Positions 39,123-48,950 of a stretch of 64,000 nt of DNA are shown in pieces (position 1 is the first letter of the stretch; each line of letters begins with the position of its first letter). Origin of the DNA: Photobacterium halotolerans DSM 18316. GTDB lineage: Bacteria > Pseudomonadota > Gammaproteobacteria > Enterobacterales > Vibrionaceae. A program made the position numbers and the translations under genes. Below the pieces are notes generated by a model. It searched no databases and was not told the origin of the DNA. It saw only the letters and a list, made by a program, of their open reading frames with translations. The stretch lies in contig NZ_AULG01000012.1 in assembly GCF_000425165.1 (NCBI RefSeq), positions 124,001 through 188,000 on the forward strand, read 5' to 3'.

Positions 39123-39974
39123 TCAGGCTTGCGCGACTTCTTTTTCATTGTCTGATTCACATTGGTTCGGCAGGGTACAGCGGTTACCCGGCAGATAGAC
39201 GCCAATGGCTTTCGGGTACAGCCAGGCACCGAAGCCGGCACCGGCAATCGGCGCCAGAATAGGGATGATAAAGTAAGGAATATCTTTACCGCCAGTCAGC
39301 GCCATCTCGCCCCAGCCTGCCAGGTAAGCAAAAAACTTGGGGCCGAAGTCCCGGGCCGGGTTCATGGCAAAACCGGTCAGCGGACCGAGTGAACCGCCGA
39401 TCACGGCAATCAGGATACCTATCAGTACCGGACCCAGCGCGCCGCGGGGGGCGCCGTTTTTCTCATCACCTATGGCCAGAATGGCAAACATCAGCACGGC
39501 GGTGATGACAAACTCGACGGCAAAGGCACCGCTCAGTGACAGGGCAGGATTCGGGTAGGTAGAAAAGATCCCTGCCGTAGCCAGGCTTTCTGCACTGCCG
39601 CGAAGAATGCCCTGCGCGCTTTCGAACTCGGTGAACAGGTTGCTGTACAAACCGTATACCAGAGCGGCTGAGCAGAAGGCACCAGCCAGCTGGGACAGGA
39701 TGTAAGGGAGTACTTTGGTTTTATCAAAGCCGTGAAAAAGGGCTAATGCAATAGTGACGGCCGGGTTGATGTGCGCGCCGGAAACACCCGCCGTGCAATA
39801 AATCGCGATGGTGACGCCAAGGCCCCACATAATGCTGATTTCCCACTGACCGAAGTCAGCACCGGCTAACACCAGGGCGGCGACACAGCCCACACCAAAG
39901 AAGATGAGCAGTCCGGTGCCGATGAATTCTGCCAGGCATTCGCCGAGCAGCGTAGGGGGTTGTCGTTTTGTCAT
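39123..39974 (-). CDS. glpF: Glycerol uptake facilitator (aquaglyceroporin)
   Basis: GlpF is an inner-membrane channel for passive glycerol entry. The 283-residue protein has six transmembrane helices and the two half-helix NPA motifs, GAHINPAVTIAL (about 72-83) and FAMNPARDFGPK (about 207-218). The second has the NPARD of glycerol-conducting members. The start ATG at 39974 gives MTKRQPPTLLGECLAEFIGTG; a 39-residue upstream extension is rejected. A long regulatory region lies upstream, shared divergently with zapB. Confidence 0.97.
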   Translation of the reverse strand: MTKRQPPTLLGECLAEFIGTGLLIFFGVGCVAALVLAGADFGQWEISIMWGLGVTIAIYCTAGVSGAHINPAVTIALALFHGFDKTKVLPYILSQLAGAFCSAALVYGLYSNLFTEFESAQGILRGSAESLATAGIFSTYPNPALSLSGAFAVEFVITAVLMFAILAIGDEKNGAPRGALGPVLIGILIAVIGGSLGPLTGFAMNPARDFGPKFFAYLAGWGEMALTGGKDIPYFIIPILAPIAGAGFGAWLYPKAIGVYLPGNRCTLPNQCESDNEKEVAQA

Positions 39975-40451
39975 GTGCCAATCCTTATGTCGGGTGATAG
40001 GTAATAGAGTTGTTATCGTTATGTGACCAAAAAATACTCGAATGGTGATTTCACCGAAAGGGCTGTGAATCAAAAATGTGCGTTCGAGCATATAATTTGT
40101 TTCATTGGTCGATTTCGAAAGGAAAGCGAAAGAGGATGGAATAGAGTTAATGCTCTATTTTTGTTTTGCGAGGCGCGAACACTAGCATGTCAGCCACAGC
40201 GGTTCAAAACGCGCGGACGAAAACTGAGTGTTCGCTAACAGTTCAGCATGGCGGGCCGTCCGCGCAGGCGTTCGGAAGGTAAAATTTTATGGAAGTTTGG
40301 ATAATTTTTATCCGATTGTGACAAAGCGTGGTATTAGTAGATGCCAGACGAATAAGGCCTAGTTAGAATAGGGGCTACATTGGAATTGTAATTTGCCTGG
40401 TAGGCGTAGCTTAAGCTGCGGTCTTGCGCAGGTGCTGATAGGGTGAAAACT
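39975..40451. promoter_or_regulatory. 477-bp glpF/zapB divergent control region with TTCG repeats
   Basis: No gene is present. GCGAACAC (40176-40183) and GTGTTCGC (40228-40235) are exact inverted repeats 44 bp apart. Other TTCG-containing sites are CGTTCGAGC near 40081 and GCGTTCGG near 40270, and TTTCG-N9-CGAAA lies near 40114-40132. The GlpR half-site in enterobacteria contains TGTTCG, so these may be looping GlpR operators. A TGTGA CRP half-site lies at 40021-40025. None is a full consensus match. Confidence 0.4.
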
Positions 40452-40694
40452 ATGTCTTTAGAGATGCTGGAACAGCTGGAAGCCAAGGTGCAAATGGCTG
40501 TCGACACCATTTCCCTGCTGCAGATGGAAGTGGAAGAACTGAAAGAGAAGAACGATAACCTGGTAAACCTTGCTCAGGAACTGCGTGCCGATCGTGAGTC
40601 GCTGGCTCAGGATAACGAGAAGCTGCGCAATGATCATCAGGCGTGGCAGGAGCGTGTCCGTACGCTGCTGGGTAAAATGGAGACAGTGGAGTAA
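40452..40694 (+). CDS. zapB: Cell division protein ZapB
   Basis: ZapB is a small cytoplasmic coiled-coil protein that links the Z ring through ZapA to the chromosome-terminus organiser MatP. The 80-residue protein is one continuous heptad-like coil starting MSLEMLEQLEAKVQMAVDTI, the family N terminus, with leucines at a/d spacing through most of the chain. The ATG at 40452 is used; a GTG 9 bp upstream is less likely. A bidirectional-looking terminator separates it from convergent rraA. Confidence 0.93.
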   Translation: MSLEMLEQLEAKVQMAVDTISLLQMEVEELKEKNDNLVNLAQELRADRESLAQDNEKLRNDHQAWQERVRTLLGKMETVE

Positions 40695-40720
40695 TGTCCA
40701 CTGCCGCCATCGGCAAGAAA

Positions 40721-40746
40721 AAGCAGAGCCGGTTGGCTCTGTTTTT
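40721..40746. terminator. Terminator between zapB and rraA
   Basis: CAGAGCC (40724-40730) pairs with GGCTCTG (40735-40741) around GGTT, followed by T5 on the plus strand. A-rich sequence before the stem lets it also serve the minus strand. Confidence 0.88.
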
Positions 40747-40776
40747 CTTTCAGATGCTCAGAGAGTCTGTGTGATC

Positions 40777-41262
40777 TCAGTCGATATCCAGCGGTTCCGG
40801 CGACAGAATCACCCCGGTATTGTCGGCATAGAGATGATCTTCCGGCAGGAAAGTGACTCCGCCGAAATTCACAGCAACATCGACTTCGCCCGTCCCTTGC
40901 TTGTCAGCACCGACTGGAATGGACGCCATGGCCTGAATGCCGATATCCAGCTCATCTAATTCATCGACATGGCGCACACAGCCATACACGATGATCCCTT
41001 CCCACTCATTCTGTACCGCCAATTGCGCCAGTTCGGCATCAATCAGTGCGCGACGAAGCGAACCGCCACCATCAATTAACAGGACTCGCCCGGCACCCGG
41101 TTCTGCCAGCACAGTCTGAAGCAGACCATTGTCTTCAAAGCATTTTACTGTGGTGATCTGGCCTCCGAATGAGCTTCGGCCACCGTAAGAGCTGAACATT
41201 GGCTCAACCACATCAACCAGGTCGAGATAAATATCACAGAGTTCAGAGGTATTGTATTCCAT
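40777..41262 (-). CDS. rraA: Ribonuclease E activity regulator RraA
   Basis: RraA is a trimeric protein that binds RNase E and the degradosome and inhibits RNA cleavage. The 161-residue protein has [17 protein letters not shown] at the N terminus, [14 protein letters not shown] (about 32-45) and the glycine-rich [14 protein letters not shown] (about 62-75). [11 protein letters not shown] and a C-terminal [15 protein letters not shown] follow. It was formerly called MenG, and it neighbours menA in this gene order. Confidence 0.97.
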   Translation of the reverse strand: MEYNTSELCDIYLDLVDVVEPMFSSYGGRSSFGGQITTVKCFEDNGLLQTVLAEPGAGRVLLIDGGGSLRRALIDAELAQLAVQNEWEGIIVYGCVRHVDELDELDIGIQAMASIPVGADKQGTGEVDVAVNFGGVTFLPEDHLYADNTGVILSPEPLDID

Positions 41263-41380
41263 AAGCTCGCTTCTTTATTGGCAGTAATATGTAAGCAGGA
41301 CAGGAAGCAGAAAGCGCCTATTCACTAACTTGCTGAAAGTATAACCAGCTCAGGCTGCATTGCAATCTCGACGCCATGCT

Positions 41381-42289
41381 TTAGCGGTCTGCCAGCAATC
41401 CGATGGCAAACAGCAGGTTAGTCATCAGTGCTATTTTAGCCAGTAAGGCCAGCATAGGAGCCAATGACTGCGCTTTTTGCGCGGCCAGCACGTTAGCGGC
41501 ATGTGCCAGCAACCAAGGGGCGGCCAGCAGAAATAACCAGCCCCACGCCGAACGGGCCGTCAGCAGGGCATAGGCCGTAAAGCCGAGCAGGCTGGCAACC
41601 ATGAGCAGCAGGTGATACCAGCGGCCGGTTGTCGGGCCGAGTCTTGCCGCCAGGGTGAGTTTCCCGCAGGCCCTGTCGTTATCGATATCCCGCAGGTTGT
41701 TGAGGTTCAGCACCCCGACCGCCAGCAGTCCGCTGGCCGTCGCCGGCAGTAAGATGGCCCATTGAAATTGATGGCTCTGCAGGTAATAGCTGCCGCCGAC
41801 GGCAACCCAGCCAAAGAAGATCAGCACCGCAGGATCGCCCAGTCCGCGATAACCATAAGGTTTTGCACCTAAGGTGTAGGCCAGTGCCGCCAGCACAGAG
41901 ACGACGCCCAGGGCCATAAAGCTGAGCAAGACGGTGAGGGACGGCCGGGCCAGCCAGAGCAGGGCGATGCCGCTCAGGGTGGTCAGCGTCAGGGTCACGC
42001 CTATGGCTGCACGCATGGCGGTGAGGGAAATCCGGCCCTGCTGCAGCCCGCGCTGCGGCCCCAGCCGGTGGCGGTTATCCGTGCCTTTACGCACGTCGCC
42101 ATAATCGTTGGCGAGGTTAGACAGTATCTGGAGCAGCAACGCCGTCAGCAGTGCCAGCAGGGCGACCGCCGGTGAAAAGTGCCCCTGGGCAGCAGCCAGG
42201 CTGTTACCGCACAGCAAAGCGGCCACGGCCAGCAGCAGGGTTTTGGGCCGGGTCGCATCCAGCCAGACGGAAAGAGAGGACAAAGCCAT
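41381..42289 (-). CDS. menA: 1,4-dihydroxy-2-naphthoate polyprenyltransferase
   Basis: MenA prenylates 1,4-dihydroxy-2-naphthoate to demethylmenaquinone in the inner membrane. The 302-residue UbiA-family protein has about eight or nine hydrophobic helices. Its aspartate-rich Mg-prenyl-diphosphate sites are NDYGDVRKGTDN (about 61-72) and NNLRDIDNDRACGKLTLA (about 197-214). It follows hslVU, with a terminator between. The protein supports anaerobic respiration with menaquinone-type quinones. Confidence 0.95.
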   Translation of the reverse strand: MALSSLSVWLDATRPKTLLLAVAALLCGNSLAAAQGHFSPAVALLALLTALLLQILSNLANDYGDVRKGTDNRHRLGPQRGLQQGRISLTAMRAAIGVTLTLTTLSGIALLWLARPSLTVLLSFMALGVVSVLAALAYTLGAKPYGYRGLGDPAVLIFFGWVAVGGSYYLQSHQFQWAILLPATASGLLAVGVLNLNNLRDIDNDRACGKLTLAARLGPTTGRWYHLLLMVASLLGFTAYALLTARSAWGWLFLLAAPWLLAHAANVLAAQKAQSLAPMLALLAKIALMTNLLFAIGLLADR

Positions 42290-42370
42290 GATCCCAAGGT
42301 AAAGACAGCATAGGGTGTGAGTATGGCCCGATTACAGAAAAGAATGTTGTTCTGGCGCAACAAGAAGATA

Positions 42371-42405
42371 AAAAACGGGATGCCTGTCGATAATCAGGCA
42401 TCCCG
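42371..42405 (-). terminator. Rho-independent terminator of hslVU
   Basis: CGGGATGCCTG (42376-42386) and CAGGCATCCCG (42395-42405) form a perfect 11-bp stem. On the minus strand it is followed by TTTTTA. It separates hslU from menA. Confidence 0.94.
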
Positions 42406-42457
42406 CTGGAGACAGTTCACCGAATGGTTAGGCTAACCACTCTAGTGACAGGTCGGG

Positions 42458-43789
42458 TTACAAGATAAAGCGGCTGAGATCTTCGTCTTCCACCAGCTCG
42501 CCCAGATGGGCATGCACATAGGCTTTGTCGATGATCTGCTCTTTACCGCCCTGTTCGGAGGCATCATAAGACAGCTCTTCCATCAGGCGCTCCAGCACAG
42601 TGTGCAGACGGCGGGCACCGATATTTTCGGTGCGCTCGTTGACCTGCCAGGCCGCATCGGCAATCTGGGCAATGCCATCTTCGGTAAAGCTGATGGTGAC
42701 ATTTTCCGTGGCCATCAGGGCGCGGTACTGCTCGGTCAGTGACGCGTTCGGCTCGGTCAGGATACGCTTGAAGTCTTCGCTGGTCAGGGCTTCGAGTTCA
42801 ACCCGGATTGGCAGACGGCCCTGCAGCTCAGGGATCAGATCAGACGGACGTGCCACCTGGAAGGCGCCGGATGCGATGAACAGGATATGATCGGTTCTGA
42901 CCATGCCATGCTTGGTCGAGACCGTCGAGCCTTCCACCAGCGGCAGCAGGTCACGCTGAACCCCTTCGCGGGACACATCCGGGCCTGAGCTTTCGCCACG
43001 CTTACAGATTTTGTCGATTTCATCAATGAAGACGATACCGTTGTTCTCGACCGCGTGGATAGCCTGCTCTTTCAGCTCTTCCTGATTGACCAGCTTGGCG
43101 GCCTCATCTTCGGTCACCGCTTTGAGCGCATCTTTGATTTTTATCTTGCGCTTTTTGGTGGTGTTGCCCGCCAGATTCTGGAACATGCCCTGCAGCTGAT
43201 TGGTCATTTCTTCCATGCCCGGAGGAGCCATGATCTCAACGCCCATTTGCGGCGCGGCCACGTCAATTTCGATTTCCTTGTCATCCAGCTTGCCTTCGCG
43301 CAGCTTTTTGCGAAATGACTGACGGGTGGCTGAATTGGTGTCGCTTTCTTCGTTCTTGCCCCAGGCATCACGCGGTGGCGGGAGCAGTACATCCAGGATG
43401 CGGTCTTCGGCCAGCTCTTCAGCGCGGAAGCGGACTTTCTCGGTGGCCTGCTGATGGGTCATTTTGACCGCAACGTCAGTCAGATCGCGGATAATGGTTT
43501 CCACTTCTTTGCCGACATAACCGACTTCGGTGAATTTGGTGGCTTCCACTTTGATGAAAGGGGCGTTGGCCAGTTTGGCCAGACGGCGGGCGATCTCGGT
43601 TTTACCGACACCGGTCGGCCCTATCATCAGGATATTTTTCGGGGTCACTTCAACGCGCAGCTCTTCCGGCAGCTGCATGCGACGCCAGCGGTTACGCAGC
43701 GCGATAGCCACGGCACGCTTGGCCTTGTCCTGGCCGATAATATGGCGGTTCAGTTCATGAACAATTTCGCGGGGAGTCATTTCAGACAT
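42458..43789 (-). CDS. hslU: ATP-dependent protease ATPase subunit HslU
   Basis: HslU (ClpY) is the AAA+ unfoldase that feeds substrates into the HslV peptidase. The 443-residue protein has [21 protein letters not shown] at the N terminus, Walker [10 protein letters not shown] (about 57-65) and the [10 protein letters not shown] pore loop near 90. The charged I-domain lies at about 110-240, and Walker B with [10 protein letters not shown] is at about 250-260. The C-terminal tail ends EDLSRFIL, which docks into HslV. It follows hslV after 9 bp. Confidence 0.98.
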   Translation of the reverse strand: MSEMTPREIVHELNRHIIGQDKAKRAVAIALRNRWRRMQLPEELRVEVTPKNILMIGPTGVGKTEIARRLAKLANAPFIKVEATKFTEVGYVGKEVETIIRDLTDVAVKMTHQQATEKVRFRAEELAEDRILDVLLPPPRDAWGKNEESDTNSATRQSFRKKLREGKLDDKEIEIDVAAPQMGVEIMAPPGMEEMTNQLQGMFQNLAGNTTKKRKIKIKDALKAVTEDEAAKLVNQEELKEQAIHAVENNGIVFIDEIDKICKRGESSGPDVSREGVQRDLLPLVEGSTVSTKHGMVRTDHILFIASGAFQVARPSDLIPELQGRLPIRVELEALTSEDFKRILTEPNASLTEQYRALMATENVTISFTEDGIAQIADAAWQVNERTENIGARRLHTVLERLMEELSYDASEQGGKEQIIDKAYVHAHLGELVEDEDLSRFIL

Positions 43790-43798
43790 GGGGAATCC

Positions 43799-44326
43799 TT
43801 ACTGGGTATCGAGTTCTTCAACAGTCTGGAAGTCATTGGTGTAAACGCAGATATCACCAGCAATGGTCAGCGACTTCTCAGCTATGGTGCGAGCATCCAG
43901 CTCGGTGTTTTCCAGCAGCGCCCGGGCTGCGGATAACGCAAAATTACCGCCTGAGCCGATGGCAATCAGGTCGTTTTCCGGCTGAACCACATCACCGTTA
44001 CCTGTGATGATCAGCGAGGCGGTGGCATCCGCAACGGCCAGCAAGGCTTCCAGGCGGCGCAGGCTGCGGTCGGTTCGCCAGTCTTTTGCCAGCTCGACCG
44101 CGGCTTTCATCAGGTGCCCCTGGTGCATTTCCAGCTTGCGTTCGAAGCGCTCGAACAGAGTGAAGGCATCGGCGGTACCGCCGGCGAATCCTGCCAGTAC
44201 CTGATTGTTGTATAAACGGCGGACTTTGCGGGCATTGCCCTTCATGACGGTATTGCCCAGTGAGACCTGGCCATCACCGGCGATGACGACTTTTCCATTG
44301 CGACGTACAGAGACTATGGTTGTCAC
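43799..44326 (-). CDS. hslV: ATP-dependent protease peptidase subunit HslV (GTG start)
   Basis: HslV (ClpQ) is the threonine-protease dodecamer of the HslUV complex. I place the start at the GTG at 44326, not the longer frame to 44344. AGAGG lies 7 bp upstream, and it yields (M)[19 protein letters not shown], so that Met removal exposes the catalytic Thr1. Conserved [25 protein letters not shown] and [10 protein letters not shown] are present. The 175-residue length matches the family. It heads hslVU and lies downstream of ftsN, with a terminator between. Confidence 0.95.
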   Translation of the reverse strand: MTTIVSVRRNGKVVIAGDGQVSLGNTVMKGNARKVRRLYNNQVLAGFAGGTADAFTLFERFERKLEMHQGHLMKAAVELAKDWRTDRSLRRLEALLAVADATASLIITGNGDVVQPENDLIAIGSGGNFALSAARALLENTELDARTIAEKSLTIAGDICVYTNDFQTVEELDTQ

Positions 44327-44442
44327 GGTATTACCTCTTAGCATCAGTCCGGCTCGTGGGCCGGTATGGGTATAGCCGCAGATCTGGGGATGGCGCTGTC
44401 CGATTTCAAGGCAAACAAAATAATCTGCGCGGTGAAGGCCAT

Positions 44443-44487
44443 AAAAAAAGGATGCCTTGGCAGTGTTTTGTCTGCTTCAGCATCCTT
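44443..44487 (-). terminator. Rho-independent terminator of ftsN
   Basis: AAGGATGC (44448-44455) and GCATCCTT (44480-44487) pair, with an inner GCAG/CTGC stem. On the minus strand the stem runs into a T-tract (A-run 44443-44449 on the plus strand). It lies 38 bp after the ftsN stop. Confidence 0.87.
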
Positions 44488-44525
44488 GATCAGTGTAGTT
44501 AGCCGTTATCAGGTCAGCAAACGAC

Positions 44526-45170
44526 TCAGGCGTCCCAGTACCAGATGGCGCAAGGTTCAATCCCGGCCCGTCGCAGCATATTGCGATCACTTTCGGCTTT
44601 GCGTTTCTGCGGGTACGGGCCGAGTACCACGCGATACCAGCTGCCTTTTTCACCCTGAGACACTTTGATCTGGCTGGTGAGCCCCTGAAAAGCAATCATG
44701 GCTTTGCGCTCTTCCGCCTGACCAGGCGAGCGGTAAGCACCGCACTGCATCAGATAAGGGCGACCCGGCTTATCCGGCACTTTTTTCGCTTCCACCTGCA
44801 CTTCTTTATTTTCCAGCTCTTCGATGTAGCGCCATTTTTCTGCCGGTTTAGGCGGTAATTTTTCCTGTTGCTTCGGTGCCGTCACAGGCTTGGTGTCGAC
44901 TTTGGTGCTGGTTTCCTGCTTGGGTTTGGCGGCGGGTGCCGGCGGCGTTTTGTCTTTGACTGTGACCGGCGCCGGCTTAGCCGGGGTTGCCGCAGGCTTG
45001 GGTGACGAAGACAGAAAATATAAGCCGTAGCCGAGGGCAATCACCAGGCACAGGGCGATCAGTGCCCATTTTACCGGGAACTGGCCATTGGGTTTGCTGC
45101 TGCGGGAAGGCGTTCTTCTGGCGGGCTTTTTCGCGGCCCGGCCGCGCTTGACGTAATCTTTGGTTGCCAC
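44526..45170 (-). CDS. ftsN: Cell division protein FtsN
   Basis: FtsN is the late division protein that triggers septal peptidoglycan synthesis. The 214-residue bitopic membrane protein has a basic cytoplasmic tail (about 1-33, starting MATKDYVKRGR) and one transmembrane helix (about 34-53). A Pro/Ala/Lys-rich periplasmic linker and a short helical segment containing WRYIEELENKEV (the essential-domain region, about 113-124) come next. A C-terminal SPOR domain (about 135-212) binds denuded glycan. The length is short compared with E. coli (319) because the linker is short. Confidence 0.93.
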   Translation of the reverse strand: MATKDYVKRGRAAKKPARRTPSRSSKPNGQFPVKWALIALCLVIALGYGLYFLSSSPKPAATPAKPAPVTVKDKTPPAPAAKPKQETSTKVDTKPVTAPKQQEKLPPKPAEKWRYIEELENKEVQVEAKKVPDKPGRPYLMQCGAYRSPGQAEERKAMIAFQGLTSQIKVSQGEKGSWYRVVLGPYPQKRKAESDRNMLRRAGIEPCAIWYWDA

Positions 45171-45236
45171 AATGTTTTGATGATTGCTGGACTAATGGTC
45201 AGACATGGTACAAAGAAGTGCCCACACTGGCTAGTG

Positions 45237-45276
45237 TCGGGAAGCCTGTACCTGCCGAAGAGGCAGAGCTTCCCGA
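45237..45276 (-). terminator. Long hairpin between cytR and ftsN
   Basis: TCGGGAAGC (45237-45245) pairs with GCTTCCCGA (45268-45276), and inside it CTGCC (45252-45256) pairs with GGCAG (45262-45266). No T-run follows on the minus strand. It may end cytR transcription inefficiently or stabilise the mRNA. Confidence 0.5.
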
Positions 45277-45331
45277 TCATTCTGTGACCTTTTGCTCAAA
45301 GTGATGATTTTTTCAGCTCAGCTCGCGCTGG

Positions 45332-46345
45332 CTATTGCGGATTGCCTGGCGGTGGCGCGGCACTTTCCCGGATAACCAGTTTGGCATCCAGCAGGCGCGA
45401 ACCGGCAGCGATGTCCTTACCTTGTAAGATGTCCAGCAGCATCAGCATCGACTGACGGCCAATTTCATAGCGGGGCTGCGACACTGTGGTCAGCGGTGGA
45501 TCGCAGTATTCGGCGAACTGAATATCATCAAACCCGACGATAGACAGATCCTGAGGGACATTGATCCCGAGCCGCTTGGCTTGCTGCATGGCGCCGATGG
45601 CCATGACGTCGTTATGGCACAACAGGGCGGTCGGCGGCTCTGGCAGTGATAACAGAGTGGTCACGGCGCGGGCACCACCGGCAAAGGTGAAGTCACTTTT
45701 TACCGTGTAGGCCGGATTCAGTTCTGTGCCGGCGCGGCGCAGGGCCTGCTGATAACCCTGGGAGCGGAACTGGCAGAGCATGGCGCTGTCGGGACCTGTG
45801 ATCTGGGCTATGTGCTTGTGACCCATCTGGGTCAGGTAGTTCACGGCTTCAAACGCGGCGGTCAGGTTATCAATGTGGACAGTCGGCAGCTCCAGCTCAG
45901 GGGCAAACTCACAGGCCATTACCATAGGAGGCAGGTTTTTCTGCTCCGGTTTGCTGATATCAAAGGGTAAATCCGTGCCCAGCAGTAACATGCCGTCCGC
46001 CTGCTTGGTGAACACCAGATTCACGAATGAGTTCTCCCGGCTTTTCTGCTGGCCGCTGTCGCCCAGCAGCACCAGATAGCCATATTCCATCGCCGCTTCT
46101 TCGATGCCCCGGATAATTTCCGTGAAATAGGGATCGCAGATGTCAGGGACGATAGCGACAATGGTTTTGGATTCATTGCGCCTAAGGTTACGAGCCAGGG
46201 AGTTGGGGGAATAGCCAGCATCCATGACAGCCTGTTCGACTTTTTTACGGGTCGAGGCTGACACTTTTTCCGGGTTCATCAGCGCGCGCGACACGGTCGC
46301 GGTAGAGACTCCGGCTAGCTGGGCAACATCCTTCATTGTCGCCAT
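45332..46345 (-). CDS. cytR: LacI-family repressor CytR
   Basis: CytR represses nucleoside uptake and catabolism genes together with CRP and is released by cytidine. The 337-residue protein has a LacI helix-turn-helix (MKDVAQLAGVSTATVSRALMN, residues 4-24), the hinge helix SLARNLRRNES (about 49-59) and a periplasmic-binding-like effector domain. Gene order cytR-ftsN with priA upstream is conserved in gammaproteobacteria and supports CytR over other LacI members; CytR controls biofilm and competence in vibrios. Confidence 0.93.
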   Translation of the reverse strand: MATMKDVAQLAGVSTATVSRALMNPEKVSASTRKKVEQAVMDAGYSPNSLARNLRRNESKTIVAIVPDICDPYFTEIIRGIEEAAMEYGYLVLLGDSGQQKSRENSFVNLVFTKQADGMLLLGTDLPFDISKPEQKNLPPMVMACEFAPELELPTVHIDNLTAAFEAVNYLTQMGHKHIAQITGPDSAMLCQFRSQGYQQALRRAGTELNPAYTVKSDFTFAGGARAVTTLLSLPEPPTALLCHNDVMAIGAMQQAKRLGINVPQDLSIVGFDDIQFAEYCDPPLTTVSQPRYEIGRQSMLMLLDILQGKDIAAGSRLLDAKLVIRESAAPPPGNPQ

Positions 46346-46522
46346 AAATAGTTCCTCTCTAAGACATTTCTCTCAATAATGCTGGAGGATCGCAACCAAA
46401 TCGGTGCAGAAACCTGGTCCAACAAGCCTGTTATTGTAGGCGCTTTATGCGGGTTTAAACATGTGCCAAATAGCATAAATTACATTGGGCTTGTGATCCA
46501 AATCGCATTAATTGTCTTATCT

Positions 46523-48721
46523 TCAGCTTAAATCCTGAGGTTCAACGTCCAGCGACCAGCGCACTTTCCGTGCCAATGGCAGCAAATTAATGGCAGGACG
46601 CGCCACAGACAGCAGAGTTTGCAGGGTTTTCCGGTCGGGCGCCTGCAGCAGTAACTGCCACCGATAGCGGCCGGCGCGGCGGGAGAGGGGCGCCGGATTG
46701 GGCCCCAGTACCAGAGTGTGGGACTCAAACAGCGGACTGGCTTCCAGAATGCCGCGCACCTGATGGAGAAACTGCTCGGTCAGCTCACTTTGCGCCGCTT
46801 CGGCCCGGAACAGAGCCAGGTAGGTAAAAGGCGGCAGCATGGCCTGATGGCGCTCTGTCAGCGCCTGGGCGGCAAAGTGGTCGTAGCCTTTGTAGAGCAG
46901 GGCCTGAAGCAGACTGTGTTCCGGATGGTGGGTCTGCAGCAGTACTTCGCCCGGTTTGCTGGCGCGGCCTGCGCGGCCGGCGACCTGGATGAACAGCTGT
47001 GCCAGCCGCTCCGCTGCACGAAAGTCATTGCTGAACAGGGCGCTGTCGACATCGACCAGCGCCACCAGGGTCACATCGGGAAAGTGGTGGCCTTTGGCCA
47101 GCATCTGGGTACCGATCAGGATCTGGTACTCCTTGTTCCTGACCGCTTCAAGGTAATTGTCCAGGCTGCCTTTGCGGCGGGTGCTGTCGCGGTCAATACG
47201 CACGGTGCGGAACTCAGGGAACAAGCTGGCGAGCTGGTGTTCAAGCTGCTCGGTGCCGACCCCGACCGTCTGGAGCTGGGTCGAACCGCATTGCTGGCAC
47301 TGCGGCATGACCGGGCGCTGGGTCTGGCAATGGTGGCAGCGCAGCTCGCCGGAGTGCTGATGGTAGGTGTAATAGGCATCGCATCGCTTACACTCCGCCA
47401 GCCAGCCGCATTCGTGGCACATCAGCGCCGGCGCGAACCCGCGGCGGTTGAGAAACAGTATCACCTGATTGCCGGCGCTCAGGTGCTGACGCATACGGGC
47501 AATCAGCGGGGCGGACAGTCCCGCCTCGAGATGGAGTCCCTTCATGTCCAGCACCCCGTGACGGGCGGCCTGAGCGTTACCGGCGCGGCGGGTCAGGTGC
47601 AGGTGGTGGTATTTGCCGGTTCTGGCATTGTGCAGGGTTTCCAGTGCCGGCGTGGCTGAACCGAGCACAATCGGAATGTTTTCTTTGCTGGCCCGCAGTA
47701 CGGCCATGTCCCTGGCGTGATAGCGCAGGCTGTCCTGCTGCTTATAGGATGAGTCATGCTCTTCATCGACAATAATGATGCCGAGATCGGCAAAGGGGGT
47801 GAACAGGGCAGAGCGGGTACCGATAATGATGCCGGCCTGATTGTCGCGCCCGGCCAGCCAGGCGCTGAGGCGCTCGGTATCATTCAGACCGGAATGAATG
47901 GTGAACAGCGGCACGTTGAAGCGGCGCTGGAAACGGTTGATGGTCTGCGGGGTCAGACCAATTTCCGGTACCAGCACCAGGGCTTGCTTGCCGGCGGCCA
48001 GCACCGGCTCAATCAGGTTGAGATAGACTTCGGTCTTGCCTGACCCCGTTACACCTTCCAGTAAATAACAGGCATAACCCGGGTTGGCATTGACGCTGGC
48101 AATCGCCAGCGCCTGCTCCTCGTTGAGGCGGGGCTTTTCTTCGGTGACAGCGAAATCCGCTGGCCAGTGGCCGCTGTGCGCTGTGGTGTGAAAATGCTCG
48201 ACCCAGCCTTTTTCTGCCAGCGTTTTCAGGGTGGCGCTGTTCACCTCCTGATCGAGTAAGGCATCGTGACTGAGCGCGCCGTGGCGCAGCAGCGTCAGCA
48301 CTTTTGCCTGCCGCGGTGCCCGTTTGAGCGCCGCCAGAGGTTGTTCCTGCCCTTTTTCTGTCAATTGCCAGTAACGAATCTCGGCATTGGCCGGTCTGCC
48401 TTTACGTAAGGCCGATGGCAGGGCATTGGCCAGCGTATCGCCCAGCGGGTACTGGTAGTAGCGGCTGGTCCACTCCAGTAACTGAAACAATGGCGGCTGC
48501 CACAGCGGTTCGCTGTCGAGAACCGCCTTGAGGGGCTTGAGCTGATCAAGAGGAAAATCGGACTGCCCGGTCAGGGCAATCACTATTCCGGTGAGCTGCT
48601 GACGGCCAAATGGCACCCTTACCCGGCCACCGACCACAGGCCGTTGGCCTGATGGGATCAGGTAGTCGAAGCTTTTGTCCAGCGGAACGGGCAGGGCAAC
48701 CCTGGCGATGGTGGCAGTCAT
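46523..48721 (-). CDS. priA: Primosomal protein N' (replication restart helicase PriA)
   Basis: PriA recognises stalled forks and D-loops and reloads DnaB. The 732-residue protein has an N-terminal 3'-DNA-end-binding domain (ARVALPVPLDKSFDYL) and Walker A GVTGSGKTE (about 228-236). The DEEH box is within IIVDEEHDSSYKQQ (about 320). Helicase motif III is VLGSATPALET. A zinc-binding insert with paired cysteines, CHECGWLAECKRC and CHHCQ then CQQC, lies at about 440-485. Conserved VAGRAGR lies near 585. It is divergent from rpmE, as in E. coli. Confidence 0.97.
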   Translation of the reverse strand: MTATIARVALPVPLDKSFDYLIPSGQRPVVGGRVRVPFGRQQLTGIVIALTGQSDFPLDQLKPLKAVLDSEPLWQPPLFQLLEWTSRYYQYPLGDTLANALPSALRKGRPANAEIRYWQLTEKGQEQPLAALKRAPRQAKVLTLLRHGALSHDALLDQEVNSATLKTLAEKGWVEHFHTTAHSGHWPADFAVTEEKPRLNEEQALAIASVNANPGYACYLLEGVTGSGKTEVYLNLIEPVLAAGKQALVLVPEIGLTPQTINRFQRRFNVPLFTIHSGLNDTERLSAWLAGRDNQAGIIIGTRSALFTPFADLGIIIVDEEHDSSYKQQDSLRYHARDMAVLRASKENIPIVLGSATPALETLHNARTGKYHHLHLTRRAGNAQAARHGVLDMKGLHLEAGLSAPLIARMRQHLSAGNQVILFLNRRGFAPALMCHECGWLAECKRCDAYYTYHQHSGELRCHHCQTQRPVMPQCQQCGSTQLQTVGVGTEQLEHQLASLFPEFRTVRIDRDSTRRKGSLDNYLEAVRNKEYQILIGTQMLAKGHHFPDVTLVALVDVDSALFSNDFRAAERLAQLFIQVAGRAGRASKPGEVLLQTHHPEHSLLQALLYKGYDHFAAQALTERHQAMLPPFTYLALFRAEAAQSELTEQFLHQVRGILEASPLFESHTLVLGPNPAPLSRRAGRYRWQLLLQAPDRKTLQTLLSVARPAINLLPLARKVRWSLDVEPQDLS

Positions 48722-48950
48722 GGGTATTGGCTGATATCACTTATACTTACAGGTAGAGGGCAGTGTACCTTGCACAAGGGGTGAGGCAAAGCAAGACGAC
48801 ACTGCGATTGCTGGTTGATCTGTGTCGGCTGATTGATTATCATACGCCGCCTATTTGTCCAGCGCCGTTGGCCTGGCAGTATTTATTAACCACGTGTGGT
48901 GCCCGGCTTTGGATCGGGAGAGCGACACGGCCTTAGCTTAGAGGTTTCCC

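Noticed and set aside
46718..47659. 313-codon plus-strand ORF antisense to priA
   Set aside because: It is the reverse-strand shadow of clear PriA helicase motifs, with low-complexity composition and no family match.
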